64,000 bases of DNA from Caenorhabditis remanei (lineage: Eukaryota > Nematoda > Chromadorea > Rhabditida > Rhabditidae): assembly GCF_010183535.1 (NCBI RefSeq), contig NC_071332.1, forward strand, positions 868,001-932,000, given 5' to 3'. Position numbers and translations under genes: made by a program. Positions 34,731 to 45,873 of this stretch are shown here, in pieces; positions within the stretch are counted from its first letter, which is position 1, and each line of letters begins with the position of its first letter. The notes below the pieces were generated by a model. It made no database searches and was not told where the DNA came from. It saw nothing but the letters and a program-made list of their open reading frames with translations.

Positions 34731-37013
34731 ATGAAACTATTGAGGTTTCCATCTCTTGCCCAGCAGAAAATATTTGAATTGATGGGATTCCACTCACTTT
34801 TGATTTTATCCTTCTGCTCCAAACGAATCAAATATTTGATTCAATCACTTCAAAGATACCGATGGAAAGACATCAAATTTGTCAATTATTCGTTTGTTGA
34901 ACTAGAGGAAATTCACATTACTGTTGGATTTGACATCAAATCTGAAAGAATATACTTATTTCCGTACAAAGGTCTGGTCACAAATCCAATGAGAGTGTTT
35001 GGAATGGATCCGGAGGTCTCATGCAGGTGAGTATTGACAATTCTTCTACGTGCTATACTAGTTTTATTATAGAAATAAAAAATCTAGTTTGGGTTTTTCC
35101 CGTTCAAGAAATTATTTGTTGGAAAAACTTCAGATTGTTTTGCCTTTTTTCCAATGACATGGCGCATTTGTGAAACTTTAACTTCTGGTTTTTCGACCAT
35201 AATTTCCGTGTTAATCATCCAAGGCAATACTTTTTGGTGCAATTGCTATAATGTCGGGGGTACTCGGTTTTAGAACTCGGAAAAATAGAACTGCGACAAA
35301 ATTTAAACTGTAACAATATAAAACTGACAAAAATAGAACACCTACAAAGTGGAACTGAACACAATGGAACTGCTACAAAATAGAACTCTACCACTGGTTT
35401 TGAAAATGCTTATTGGGCTTATCTAATATAATTTTCAGTTTTTGTTGACTATTAAATAGACAAAGACTTTATCTCCATAAAATAAGTGTTTTTAGTCGAC
35501 TTTTCTCCTCGAAAATCGGTTATAATTCCTCTTAAATGTCACGAGTGCAAACGCGCTCCATTCGAACTAGAGTTCTATTTCGTCGCAGTTCCATTTTGTT
35601 CAGTTCTATTTTAGTCAGTTCTATATTGTTACAGTTATATTTTGTCGCAGTTCTATCTTTCCGAATTCTAAAATCGAGTACCCCCATAATGTCCCAAAAC
35701 CGTTTTAGTCCAAACACCATAATCTAGAATGACCTTTTGTAAATATTATTTCAGTTTTGATACAAGGTTATGCGGATCAAAATATACCTACAATACAGAG
35801 GAGAAGCAACGTGTTGTGCAAGGAATTCATGACTACCTGTACCAATTTTTTGGATCGTCAATTGATTATGAGGTTGAATCCATGGAAACTCATCTGCCAC
35901 CTAGTCTGAAAAATATCAACAGCAGCCGCATCAAAGTACCTGAAAACACGACAGCGGATGAGTTGGAAGCATGTTTCACCGCTTCGCCAAACCAGGAATA
36001 CATTGAAATTGGCGGACATTTCACAGGAAATTTATGTCCAAACTCAGTAATTCTTGGAACTGAATACTTGAGAATCTATTGTTCCGGTATGCACGGAGAT
36101 GACATTTTGCTTCGTTTCAGGGGCAAACGACTCGATGTCCGACAAACGAATTTTCACGACTCGACTATCGTTTGTCTCCTGAATGATTGGAGAACGAACA
36201 AAAAGTTTGAAAACTTAAAGTCTCTCCTAATCAATTCTTATGAGTATAAAAATTACGACGCTGTAAAACTGTTGCAAGATGTGGGCATCAAAAAAATGAG
36301 TCAATCAGAAGGTATTCTCCGTCTGACATGGCAAATGAGGTTTGTCTTTTTATTCGTAACCAGTCAGTTCACGTCGCCTTACGGCGACTAAACCTTCTTC
36401 TCCACACCACCCTCCTAGGTGTTACAGTGGATCGCAATTAATCCGCAAATAGAAGACACGTTTGGAATCCTCTATTTTTTCCGAATCCGATGATATCAAA
36501 AAATCCTTCACGTCATCACTTTTTAGAAAATGGCCCCTAACTTTTTATAACGTGGATCAATCCAAAAACGGACCACACGATTGGAATCCTCTATTTTTTT
36601 TCGTAAAAAGATTTTTTTTCCAAAAAATAGACGGGCATCATTAAGAAAAAATTTCTGATCTTTTGGTTCAACTTTGAGGAAAATCGGTCCAGTAGGAAGG
36701 GCTGTAGGATCGGCGACAGACTCACAAACATACAACCGTTTGCGTTTGTTTAATAGTAAAGATTTTGTTCGCAGATCACTTTCCCTGAAACAAAACATTT
36801 GCTTTCAGGTTGCTATATTCAACCTTTCTCAATTTTCCAAGACCTCCACACAGGAAGTGGATCCCAAGTGCTTTCGAATCTCGTGACTACTTGATAAGAG
36901 ACGGTGATGGAGAAAAGGCCTCTGTTTTCATAGAAGATCATTACGTTTGTTTTGCTGTTTGGAATGGGAGTTCATGTGTTACGAATCATACCTCCGATAA
37001 ACCGAATTATTGA
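34731..37013 (+). CDS. F-box protein with FBA_2-type domain (fbxb-like)
   Basis: Exons 34731-35026, 35755-36339, 36809-37013; 361 residues. The N-terminal ~50 residues form an F-box (LLRFPSLAQQKIFELMGFHS, then LILSFCSKRIKYLIQ), which binds the Skp1-related subunit of SCF ubiquitin ligases. The rest resembles the F-box-associated FBA_2 domain of the large nematode fbxb family, with repeated hydrophobic blocks such as ENLKSLLINSYEYKNYDAV. These families expand rapidly in Caenorhabditis and may recognise foreign or pathogen proteins, but the substrate is unknown here. Both introns contain inverted repeats. The last exon (RLLYSTFLNFPRPP to SDKPNY) starts after a good TTTCAG, but is the least certain. 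Confidence 0.75.
35251..35690. mobile_element. Inverted-repeat element in F-box intron 1
   Basis: The left arm GGGGGTACTCGGTTTTAGAA and the phrase AAAATAGAACTGCGACAAAA are mirrored on the right by TTTTGTCGCAGTTCTATCTT and TCTAAAATCGAGTACCCCC. Internally, AATAGAACT/AGTTCTATT units recur many times. No ORF of its own. Confidence 0.8.
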
Positions 37014-37932
37014 AGCCGGACCGATAATTATGTTCAAGGTAAAGCCTATCAATTTATGAATGTATTAAAGTTAAGACGGGAAGTCTTTGAAGACGCGGTT
37101 TTCAACCGATCTATAAATTTGGTCATTGGTATTTTTGCCTACGAGAAGTCCATTTCTGCAATCAAAACCTGCTAAATGTCTCTGCGAGGCGAGTAATGAG
37201 CTCTCAAACTTTTCATATGGTTTAGCTTTTTACATGGTGTTCCAAATGGGAAAATAATGTTCGCAAAGGTGTTCTCATTTTTTAACATACGAGCACAGGA
37301 AAACCGCTGAGGAACACCAATGGAACCGTGTGGTGGCGTATATGCGGCCTATTCCGAATTCCATATGAAAAAGCTTAACCACATGTAAAGTTGGAGAGCT
37401 CATAACTGGGCTCTCATAAACATTCAGCAGGTTCTGATGGCAGGAATGAACTCCCCGTAGTCGAAAGTACCAATGGCCAAATTTATAGATCGTTTGAAAA
37501 CCGCGTCTCCAAAGACTTCCCTTGTCAGTTCTCCAAATAGTGGGACTCCATGAAAATCGGGGAAAATGTGCACAGAGGAACGCAAATTCGCGTCACAGTT
37601 TTGAAACCGTAGTTGTTTTACCCGGTTTTCGTTCCCCGATTGAAGTTCTTTCCCCGACTTTCGTGGGGTTCCGAAATAGTACTACTATCAAGTTTTTAGA
37701 TTTTTAAATTGTTGATAATCTAATATTTTTCGATAGGAATTTCTTTCTGAATGCTTAATAAAGGGTTTTTGAAGTTTAAAGCCAAAAAATTGAGTCCTTT
37801 TGTGCTCCGACCTATAGGGAACCACGTAGTCTACTGGAGCTCATGATCCAGAAAAAAACTTAAATGTCAGTCAATTCGAAGAGGAAATCGCTCTGAAAAA
37901 ACATCTCCATAAATTGTATAATTATTTATTCA
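37014..37932. other. Intergenic with a large palindromic element
   Basis: Contains the palindrome at 37075-37526. The rest, near 37530-37930, has no feature I can name; the poly-C tract near 37966-37978 lies inside the last exon of the next gene. Confidence 0.5.
37075..37526. mobile_element. Large palindromic MITE (~450 bp)
   Basis: The left arm (GACGGGAAGTCTTTGAAGAC, GCGGTTTTCAACCGATCTAT) is the reverse complement of the right arm (ATAGATCGTTTGAAAACCGC, GTCTCCAAAGACTTCCCTTG). Pairing continues inward through TTGGTCATTGGTA and the ACTTTTCATATGGTTTAGCT/AAGCTTAACCACATG region. Without an ORF, it is a non-autonomous fold-back element. Confidence 0.8.
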
Positions 37933-38519
37933 TTAATATTTATTTAATAATTTCTTAAAAACAAGCCCCCCCCCCCCCAATTCGTACATAAAACCTATGC
38001 AATACGTATAACAAGGTACTGCTATATAGTAGATTCCGGCGCTCATCGTGATGGCATGAAGAACGAAATAAATGCCAAAACTGAGTCGTCCAATTGGTTT
38101 TTTGTGTTTTTCTCCAAATATTTTTATAAGTAAATCATATAGAGCATCGGCGGGGGACCTGAAATTATTGAAAGTTCTTACAACTGAGTTACACCTCTCT
38201 TTTTCTCTGAGTCTCTCAATTTCCCACACAATTTTCTTTGTTTTCGGTAGAGCGCGATTGTAAGAAAAACTCACATGCTCAACAAAAAAGTCCCATAAAA
38301 GTTGGCGACCGCCGGTGCATTTGCAATCAAAAACAGACGGAAATACAAGTCTCCTGAAACAAGAAATTTCAGATTTTTTTCAAAAAATCATTTCAAAATC
38401 TCACTCCTGGCTTCTTGTTTCTTCACATCGTTCAGCTCATTGTACGGTCTTTTTCCCCACAGAAACCACTGCCAGTGCTCTTTGATTTTGCTCCAATTTT
38501 TACTCCAAATCGATGGCAT
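37933..38519 (-). CDS. Small membrane protein, family member B
   Basis: Exons on the minus strand: 38519-38405, 38353-38275, 38158-37933; 139 residues. It begins MPSIWSKNWSKIKEHWQWFL, an amphipathic Trp-rich N-terminus, followed by a hydrophobic segment (RLFLIANAPAVANFYGTFLL) and a second long one (LSFGIYFVLHAITMSAGIYY, then IAVPCYTYCIGFMYEL). It ends in a Gly-rich, Lys-rich tail partly encoded by a poly-C tract. It shares the 115/79-bp first exons with neighbours C and D, but the intron that splits the last exon in those is absent. No known domain is recognised. Confidence 0.75.
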
Positions 38520-38655
38520 TTCGGCAGTAAAAAAGAGGAAAACGAGGAGATTCTTATCAGTTTTTATATACTTTTTCTTTACGAGTGATGCAATTTTGAG
38601 TAATATATCGAAAAAAAAGCTTTATACACACAATGAGTCATGTCGATTTACGAAG

Positions 38656-39768
38656 TCAGGCTAATCCAATAAAAGAGCCAAAAAATCGATAAATTGCTGG
38701 AATTAGGTAATTAAGACAGAATAGAAGAGATGCACCAAGAACAGTTGACCCGCTGAGCACCACACATCCACGACGTAAGGATTTTTGGGATTCTGAATCA
38801 AAAAAATTTGAATTTTATTGAAAAAAGTTCGCTAGAGCGTGCTTTCTAAAACCTACCATAAGACCCGAGAGCTTTAGTGATAATCTCGTTGATTAGCATT
38901 CCGGAGAGTCTGAAATTTTTTATTTATTTCCTCTGCACGGAATCTGTAAGCGCGCTCTACTGAAACTCCCTGGTTTTGCAAAATTTCGGTAGAGCACACT
39001 TGCAACATAGCTTACATCGACACTGCAAACGAGAAAAGCATCGCAGAGATGAATGGGAGGAGGAGGAAGGATATGATTCTGAAGGTGGCGTCTCCTGGAA
39101 AAAAGACATTTTATTAATTTTTCATTAATAAAGAGAGCGCAGACAGTCAGACACTCTCGCTTCTCTACGTCTCCCTCTCTCTTTCCCCTTGAAACCTTCG
39201 AACCCTTGTATCTCAAAAAGGGGCGGAGCTACCTAAAAGTTGTCAACTGTGAAAATGCATCCCTTGAAATTCTTTATAATTTGTTTGTTGAAACTTTTTT
39301 GATCGCTCCGCCCCTTTTTGAGATACACCTGTCTGAAAATCGGGAAAATCGTGAGAATTAAAGCAAAAAAAAAAATGGAAATCTAGTTTTTTTGAAAATT
39401 CTACTTGATCTAAAATAGTTAAAACGGCTCCGTTTCGAAACAAGACATTTCAAAACCGTGACGTTCCAAAACTAGTCGTTTGGCAACAATGACTTTTTGT
39501 GCTTTTCGACACCAAACTTGGAAAAATAATCCCTGAAAAATAAGAAATTTTACGTAGCTCGTTCCCGTTTAGTATAGAAATTTCAAAGTTGCCAAATGTA
39601 TTGGTTCCAAAACGTCCCGGAACCCAAAAATCAGTATTTTCCCAAAAAAAACTCACTGATCGCCTCATTCCTCTGTTCCTTATTCATATCCCGAAACTTC
39701 TTGGGTCTCAGCAGAATCGGTGTGCAATGATCTCTCAGAATATTCAGAATTTTCTTCACTAATGTCAT
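38656..39768 (-). CDS. Small membrane protein, family member D
   Basis: Exons on the minus strand: 39768-39657, 39094-39016, 38909-38857, 38792-38656; 126 residues. Exons 2 and 3 (79 and 53 bp) have exactly the lengths seen in the paralog at 40649-41522, supporting common descent despite low sequence identity. Sequence: MTLVKKILNILRDHCTPILL, a hydrophobic stretch (TFRIISFLLLPFISAMLFSF), a short helix (LSGMLINEIITKALGSY), and a C-terminal hydrophobic segment from GSTVLGASLLFCLNYLIPAI to GSFIGLA. It probably spans a membrane several times. Intron 1 carries a hairpin MITE. Confidence 0.65.
39128..39330. mobile_element. Hairpin MITE in intron 1 of member D
   Basis: Contains AGAGAGCGCAGACAGTCAGA and CTCTCGCTTCTCTACGTCTC in the middle, with arms TATCTCAAAAAGGGGCGGAG and GATCGCTCCGCCCCTTTTTG and the family core AAAAGTTGTCAACTG near 39235. 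Confidence 0.65.
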
Positions 39769-40117
39769 ACTTTTTTTGGAATTAAAATTGAGGTAAATAG
39801 AAAAAAAGGTGAATGAACCTGTTATCACACTTGAATTCGATAAAACTGGAGGTGAGGAGGCGATAACAAAAGTGTCATTTAGTGTCATGGTGGACTTTGA
39901 TGTCTACAGTATGTAGCATCAGGTGTAGTTACTATTTGAAAAACAAGGTAATGGAAAACATGTTAGTAAAAAGTAGCATCATATAGGAAAACTAGGTAAA
40001 CAGAGTGAATAATATAACATAATATAACAAATAGAAAAAATTGGAAAATTCACCAACTTTGAGAGTCTGTAACTTTGTAATATTTTATTTTATTTTATTA
40101 AAAAATTGTGTTTATTG

Positions 40118-40380
40118 TGTAGATCTAGTCTTGAGCTCTATTTTTGTAGTTGACAACTTTTTGATAGCTCTGCAGGCTTTTGAGATACGCGCATTTACAA
40201 ATAGCTTGCTTCCAAGACGCGAGAGAGCGGAGAGGAGGGAGACGCAGAGAAGCGAGACGCCCTCCTCTTTTCGCACGCTCTCTCGGCTCCCGATCTTTAA
40301 AGGCGCGTATCTCAAAAGCATGAAGAGCTATCAAAAAATTTTCAACTACAAAAATGTAGCCCGTGTTTTGATCTACAAGA
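40118..40380. mobile_element. Hairpin MITE between members D and C
   Basis: A well-preserved copy. Left TAGATCTAGTCTTGAGCTCT, AGTTGACAACTTTTTGATAG, inner GAGACGCAGAGAAGCGAGAC, right GAAGAGCTATCAAAAAATTT and CAACTACAAAAATGTAG. Confidence 0.8.
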
Positions 40381-40648
40381 AACATATACGTTTGGGACAC
40401 ATGGAACAAAACCTGACACCAAAGGGACATCTTTCCGGTTTCAATTTTGGAAGGTGCATATCTGGAAACCTAGAAGAGTTATCAAAAAGTAGTCAACTAC
40501 AAAATTAGAGCTCAAGACGTGATCTCTTTGATGAAACCAAATTCAAAAAAAATTAAGTGAAATCCTACAAAGTTATAGACTCTCGAAGTTTCTTATTCTC
40601 CAATATTTCCTTTTGTGGAAGTTAGTCAAAAAAAATTAGTCAAAAAAA

Positions 40649-41522
40649 TCACGAATTCCCAAATTTATTCCATGAATCTCCAAACTTCCTGGTGACAAAC
40701 GAATAAGAAGTGTTGAAAACATAAATATAGAAAGGGAACGTAATATACATCATACCAGCACCCATTGTTATCACATGAAGTACGATGTAGGTACCGAAGC
40801 AGAATCCACCAACACACTTTTTCCAGATATCTGAATTTTAGAAGGTTTTTTTTGGCGTCTAAGAAAACCGAAAATGTATTTTTTTAATATGGTTTTATGG
40901 AAAAAGTCATGCTCTGCATATTCGTAGTTGACAACTTTTTGATAGCTCCGCCCACTTTTGAGATATGCCCCTTCAAAGATAGCCAACTGTAGCTGTGCGC
41001 ACATTTTCACCTTGAATTCAAATGCGCATATCTCAAAAACCTGAATAGCTATCAAAAAGCTGTCAACTACAAAAATGAAGATCAAGTCTTGTTCTATAAA
41101 ATCAGTATAATTCATTAAAATTTAGGCAATCAGCAGTGCGATAACACTCTCACAAAGTAACCCTACCTCGTTCCGGCGCCACTTTGATCATCAAATCTGC
41201 AAGTTTCGATGACACACCCCTAAAAACTTTATAATTATTAATTGTCGTTAATTAATTGTTAATTTTTAATTAAAACCTACATGCTCAACACAAAAGTCCC
41301 ATAAACCGTAGCGAAGTACGGTGCATTTGCAATGATGAATAATCGACAGTACAGGTCTCCTGGAATTTTTAATTTTTTTTAAATTGAAATGAAACTTTTT
41401 TAGTTATTCGTTTACATACTTCTCGCCTCCTTCTTCCCATGATCACTGAGCTGACTATATGGAGTTTTTCCCCATAGAAACCATTGACAGTACTCTTTGA
41501 CTTTTCTCCAAATTGATGGCAT
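40649..41522 (-). CDS. Small membrane protein, family member C
   Basis: Exons on the minus strand: 41522-41420, 41359-41281, 41219-41167, 40830-40649; 138 residues. The start MPSIWRKVKEYCQWFLWGKT matches member B, as do exon 2 (LFIIANAPYFATVYGTFVL) and the long hydrophobic region (GGFCFGTYIVLHVITMGAGM, then MYITFPFYIYVF). An intron separates the 53-bp third exon from the last exon, as in member D. A hairpin MITE lies in that intron (about 40915-41100). Function unknown; the nearest guess is a nematode-specific multipass membrane family. Confidence 0.75.
40915..41100. mobile_element. Hairpin MITE in intron 3 of member C
   Basis: Arms are GTAGTTGACAACTTTTTGAT and AGCTATCAAAAAGCTGTCAA with ATATGCCCCTTCAAAGATAG and GCGCATATCTCAAAAACCTG. 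The inner AGACGCAGAGAA hairpin is lacking. It lies wholly within the 336-bp intron. Confidence 0.7.
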
Positions 41523-42762
41523 TTAGAAAAGGAAAATAGTGATAAGAAATAAAAAAGAGAGATGATAATTCTGAACGGGTGGCTGCTTATTTAAAGCATT
41601 TTTAAATGTCAGAGAAAACTAATGAAATGATGCAAATTTTGGAAATAAAGGAAACAAAAACAGGGAGTTTTTTGACCTTCCGACTGGTGGTGACGCTTGT
41701 GTTGGGTAATGTGTAGTTTGATTGCATGATTTCGAATTGCGAGGTCGAATTTCATTTGTGTTAGTCATAAGCGGAGCAAGAACGATCCACTGATAAAAAC
41801 TAGTTGCCATAGTTAGGCTGTTTGAATTTCAAGCCTTGAAAAGGTTAAAATCCTAAGCCTAAAGGCCCAATATTAAAAGCCTAAAGCTTGAAGTTCCATA
41901 ACCAGATCTTCCAGTAACGGTTCATTGCTTAAAGTTTAACTAAGGAAAGTCATAGAACCACCTATATCATTGGAAAGCTGAAAAAACGCTGATTCTAAAT
42001 ATATATATTCAGTTTTTGCCCTCGAGGCCTGGTATTTGATAAAAAGAAGTCAAAGTTTGGACTACTGGCAAGTCATTACCTTCAGGGGGTTACAGGACTG
42101 GCTGTCATCAGGGTAAAGGTCTCCAAGTTTGAACGTTTTAGGCTCGAGACTAAAGAGTCAAGACTGAAGTCATCAGGGTTTAGAGTCAAAGCGTAAAATT
42201 TTTGGTTGTGAGATGAATAGTGAAAATCAAAGGTTGAAAATTCAAGGTTACATGATCACGGGATAAGAACCCAGAGGCATAAGGGCTATGCCTTAAAATT
42301 CAAGTTATTTTAAACGGTAAAGGGCGGAGCCAAATGAAATATGGACTAATGTGTTATTAGTTGTCTGGGTACCCACTATACATAACACCATTTCATAAAA
42401 ACTGGTTCGACTTTTTTCTGTACATTGTCATGCTCGAGTTTCACAGTGAATGTGTTACGAGTCCCAAGATCCAGGGCCAAAGGTAACACCTCAAGAGAGT
42501 GTCTCAAAAAGGTCCGAGGCTTTTGGTCCGAGATCCGAAGGTTAAAACCCCGATTTTCTCCAACAGATCATAAATCACAACTAATCAAAAACCGACGTGG
42601 TAGATCATCAAACTACAGTACCCAAGTACCCATCCACCCCTCCCCCACTACCACTGCTCATAAAACCACTCATAAACTATTTCATTACCATTTCATTACC
42701 CACCTCCACTCAACATATATAAGCACTCACTTCCCCCCTCAAGATAGTACTTTTTACCTGAA
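41523..42762. other. Intergenic region upstream of the lectin gene
   Basis: No gene is supported. At about 41935-42130 is a partial copy of a dispersed element (TATATCATTGGAAAGCTGAA, ACGCTGATTCTAAATATATA). The lectin promoter lies at the right end. Confidence 0.45.
42716..42722 (+). promoter_or_regulatory. TATA box of the lectin gene
   Basis: TATATAA lies 41 bases before the ATG of the C-type lectin gene, which fits a TATA box with a very short leader. Confidence 0.6.
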
Positions 42763-43937
42763 ATGGTTCGTCCTCTACTCCTCATTTCAGTTCTACTTGT
42801 CGTCATTCTTCTGACCCTCGACGTCACTGCCACCGAGATCGGCAAGTGCAACCTGTGGCAAGGAAAGTGTCCGCCGGGATGGAAGACGTTCGCCCGTGCC
42901 CCAGGAAAACGTATCTGTCTCCGCATCTTCCATCAGAATGCCACGTACCTGGAGGCTCAGAATATTTGTCGGAAGCAGTATAACTCAAGGGTTCATGGAG
43001 TTGAGAATGTGGAGGAGCAGTTATGGTTGAAGAGTGAGCATTGATGGACTGACCGTAGCCTTAATATTGAAAATTGAAAATTGCAGTGAAATCCAAGAAA
43101 CTCATCACGGAGAACCCTGGATACATGTGGCTGGGAGCTCGTCGTAAGGCACACTGCTTCAAGACTCCAGCTCAAATGGCAAACGAGGAAGGGTGTAGAG
43201 AAAATAATCTGAGATTCCAATGGGATGATCAGATTACTACTAACAACTTCATGTTCACTCAGTGGGATCAGTCAATCGATGCGCCAGATAGTTTGGAGAG
43301 CAACGGGGCGCCAGAGGATTGTGTGGTGATGAATGTGCATGAGAATGGAGGGTTCATTGATGATAAGGAGTGAGTTGGGGCGGTTATTAAAGATGTTGGA
43401 TTTGGGAGGAAAGGGGAAGTTCGCTCTACCGGACAGGCAGTGGTTGTCGCGCTTTGCCGAATCCCAATTAGTTCGTTTACTATTGAGTCGCTACGCAGCC
43501 AATTGGTGTCAAGCGTCTTAGGACGAGAGAGCGTGCGAAAAGAGGAGCGCGTCTCGCTTCTCTGCGTCTCTCCCCGTCCTTCCCTCTTGCGCGCGCAAAC
43601 CGCCCTAACTTTGACGCTGTGTATCTCAAAACTGGGCGGAGCTATCAAAAAATTGTCAACTACAAAAATGTAGAGCTATTCTTGAGCTATCCAGTGGTAT
43701 TATATGTTTTTTGATATTATTAGTTTTTAACATTGAAATATAGGGTCAAAGTTGACAAATTTTTTCAAAAAATTTGTAAGTCAGCGTCATTGGAGAGTAA
43801 ATCGCGGCATGGCCGGAAGTGTGCACAGGAAGAGCGCTCTACAGACAAAATTTAGGGCACTATCGATATCACTCAATCCTTTTATTTTTAGCTGCACCCT
43901 CCCACAAGCTGGATTCCTCTGCGGCATGACTGCCTAA
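42763..43937 (+). CDS. Secreted C-type lectin-like protein
   Basis: Exons 42763-43033, 43087-43369, 43892-43937; 199 residues. A signal peptide (MVRPLLLISVLLVVILLTLD) precedes one C-type lectin-like domain: CPPGWKTF, YLEAQNICRKQYNSRVHGVE, EEQLWLKS, YMWLGARR (the WLGA motif), FTQWD, APEDCVVM and the final CTLPQAGFLC, with the cysteines in the usual order. The calcium-site EPN/QPD triplet is replaced (SNGAPED), and the WND motif is not evident, so classic sugar binding is doubtful. Nematode clec genes of this type are often linked to immune responses. As I recall, C. elegans has clec-221 at F17C11.5 in the same neighbourhood. A hairpin MITE half lies in intron 2. Confidence 0.88.
43505..43697. 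mobile_element. Partial hairpin MITE in lectin intron 2
   Basis: Inner hairpin GAGCGTGCGAAAAGAGGAGC and CTTCTCTGCGTCTCTCC, then GGAGCTATCAAAAAATTGTC and AACTACAAAAATGTAGAGCT. The left arm is diverged or lost. Confidence 0.65.
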
Positions 43938-43964
43938 TAAGTTTTACTGTGTTAAAATTCAATC

Positions 43965-43970
43965 AATAAA
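43965..43970 (+). terminator. AATAAA polyadenylation signal of the lectin gene
   Basis: AATAAA lies 28 bases after the TAA stop of the lectin gene and is followed by GTTTTTATTC. Confidence 0.7.
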
Positions 43971-44100
43971 GTTTTTATTCATATTTTACAAAAAACAGGA
44001 AAGAAAGAAATAAAATAACTATCCGACCAACTAGCGGGGAATGAGCAAAAAATCTTAATCTTCTTAAAACCCGAAAAACCTCAAAAACTTTTAAGCAATT

Positions 44101-45566
44101 CTAAGACAAAAAGTCATCTGAACATTCTAAAATCTTGATATCATTATTCTCGGCGCACACCGATTCGCGACGAATCGATGGGGATGGGCGGTGCGAAGTG
44201 AGCAAGTGGATTTGCATTTTTCCGACGAACACCTCCTTGGACTCCTCGGCGATCTCGGGACTGATGTGTTGTTGGATCTCGACGGCGGCTCTGCAAAATG
44301 GGAAAGTTGAGATACGGATATGAGGAAGCTAGCCTTGAAAACGTTGATTACATTCAAAAAATTTCAAAAAATATTTATATGTCTGGAAAGCTGAACTCTC
44401 AAAGATTCTGAATCTGTCTTCAAAATTTTTCTAGCATCAAAATTAACCGAGATACAGGAGATTTTAAACTTGAACTCACTTTCAGAAATCGAGAAAATCT
44501 AGAATTTATGAGGATTCCAAATAAAGTTTTCAAGCTTCATCCGACGTGAAAATGAGAGAGCGGAGACACGAAAATTTCACCATTTCTGCAAAATGCTCCA
44601 AGCAAAAACTGATGAATCTCAGTTCTTTCATTAAAATTCTCACAAATTAAGCTTTCCAGTCATGTACTTTTCAAATAAAAAATTTTATGCTATGGTTGGT
44701 GGCCGAGGAAAATAATCCGGCCACTAATTTTTCTACAAACTTGTCAAATTTCGGCCCGGTTTCAAGACAAGTAACCTATTTTTTGATCAAATTATTTGAA
44801 TCAAAAAAATTTTTCATTAAAAATCCAATTTCTGGATGCATAACTAGAATTTGATTGAATTCTGAAGTATAGTCGAAAATTCGACATTTTCGGACAACAA
44901 TTCAAAAAAAAATCAAAAAAATTTCAAATATTCGTTCAAAATCTAGTTTTAAAAACGTTCCATAATATTAAATCCCGGATCGAGAAAAAATCCGGTTTTG
45001 GGCCGGACAACAAATTAACAAACAGTGGCCTAACTTTCCTTTTAGGTCACCACCAGACCATACTACAACAAACAATTGATACGAATCTTATCAAGTATCA
45101 TTCCATTCCACACGTAGCCTCCTATTCCAAATCAAACTCACTTCATGCCAATCAAGCGATCAAGTGCCTCAAACTTGATGGCTGTTGAATCGATAGCCGC
45201 ATACTGCTCATCGACGAAAACCTTGACACCAGTCACATGGAATGCAGATCCCTCTTCTCCATCCACTAGAAACTTGTTTTTTTTGATTTCCATGACAAAA
45301 ATTAACTTACCAACGTCCACATCCATTAAAATACTACCATCAGTGGCGGGGGCGGAGGTACTAGCGTCTGGTGACGTCACACGGCCACGGACCAACATTG
45401 TCTCGCCGGAAATTGTGTCAAGGACTCCCTAATACTATTTTTGTGAAATTTCATAAAAACTTGTGTAACTCACATCAAATTTGGTGCGTCTCTCGTCAAA
45501 AATCAGGCGAGCCGTTCCCTGCTCGCGGACGTCGTACACGATTCCAGTGCGGCGTTGGCGTGGCAT
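44101..45566 (-). CDS. Uncharacterised protein, possible OB-fold
   Basis: Exons on the minus strand: 45566-45474, 45428-45311, 45265-45142, 44290-44101; 174 residues, all in phase. I do not recognise the family. The N-terminal half is rich in short beta-like segments (RTGIVYDV, TARLIF, ETMLVRGRVTSP, SILMDVDV, AFHVTGVKVFVDE), followed by a helical stretch from STAIKFEALDRLIGM to AAVEIQQHIS. The pattern of strands around MLVRGRV and a following GSAFHVTG would fit an OB-fold of the RMI2/RPA3 sort, but this is only a guess. The end is acidic (NNDIKILECSDDF). The long intron 44291-45141 holds dispersed repeats. Confidence 0.7.
44291..45141. other. Intron with dispersed repeat
   Basis: Includes two arms of the element characterised by AAAGATTCTGAATCTGTCTT (44400) and its near-complement around 44500-44660 (GATTCCAAATAAAGTTTTCA, AATTAAGCTTTCCAGTCATG). 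The rest is AT-rich. Confidence 0.5.
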
Positions 45567-45873
45567 TCTTTAGACCAGAGAACTCGTCGAAAAGCCGCTG
45601 GCAATAAGAGAAAAAGAACGAATGACACAATGTTTGGTCGATAGGAGGGAGAGAGAAAGGGATAGTTTTTGAAGAGACGGAGAATAAGAGAGAGAGAAGA
45701 AAAGACAAGACACGGGGTCGGCGCATGTGATGACGATTCCGAACTTATCATCACGCCATTGCACTTGATCTAGCTGAAACATTTCTCAAAAAAAAAACGA
45801 GAGAGAAAAGTCACATGGCAGTTTTATTAGTTTTATTAGGTTCAAAGCACACTAAACTAAAATCACAAATTGA
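45567..45873. other. Short intergenic gap
   Basis: Between the start of the uncharacterised gene and the 3' end of the collagen gene, both on the minus strand. Two minus-strand AATAAA motifs at 45823-45828 and 45833-45838 serve the collagen. A GA-rich stretch (45648-45710) is present on the plus strand. Confidence 0.5.

Noticed and set aside
43268..43648. Minus-strand ORF overlapping the lectin gene
   Set aside because: It is a shadow of lectin exon 2 joined with the MITE in intron 2.
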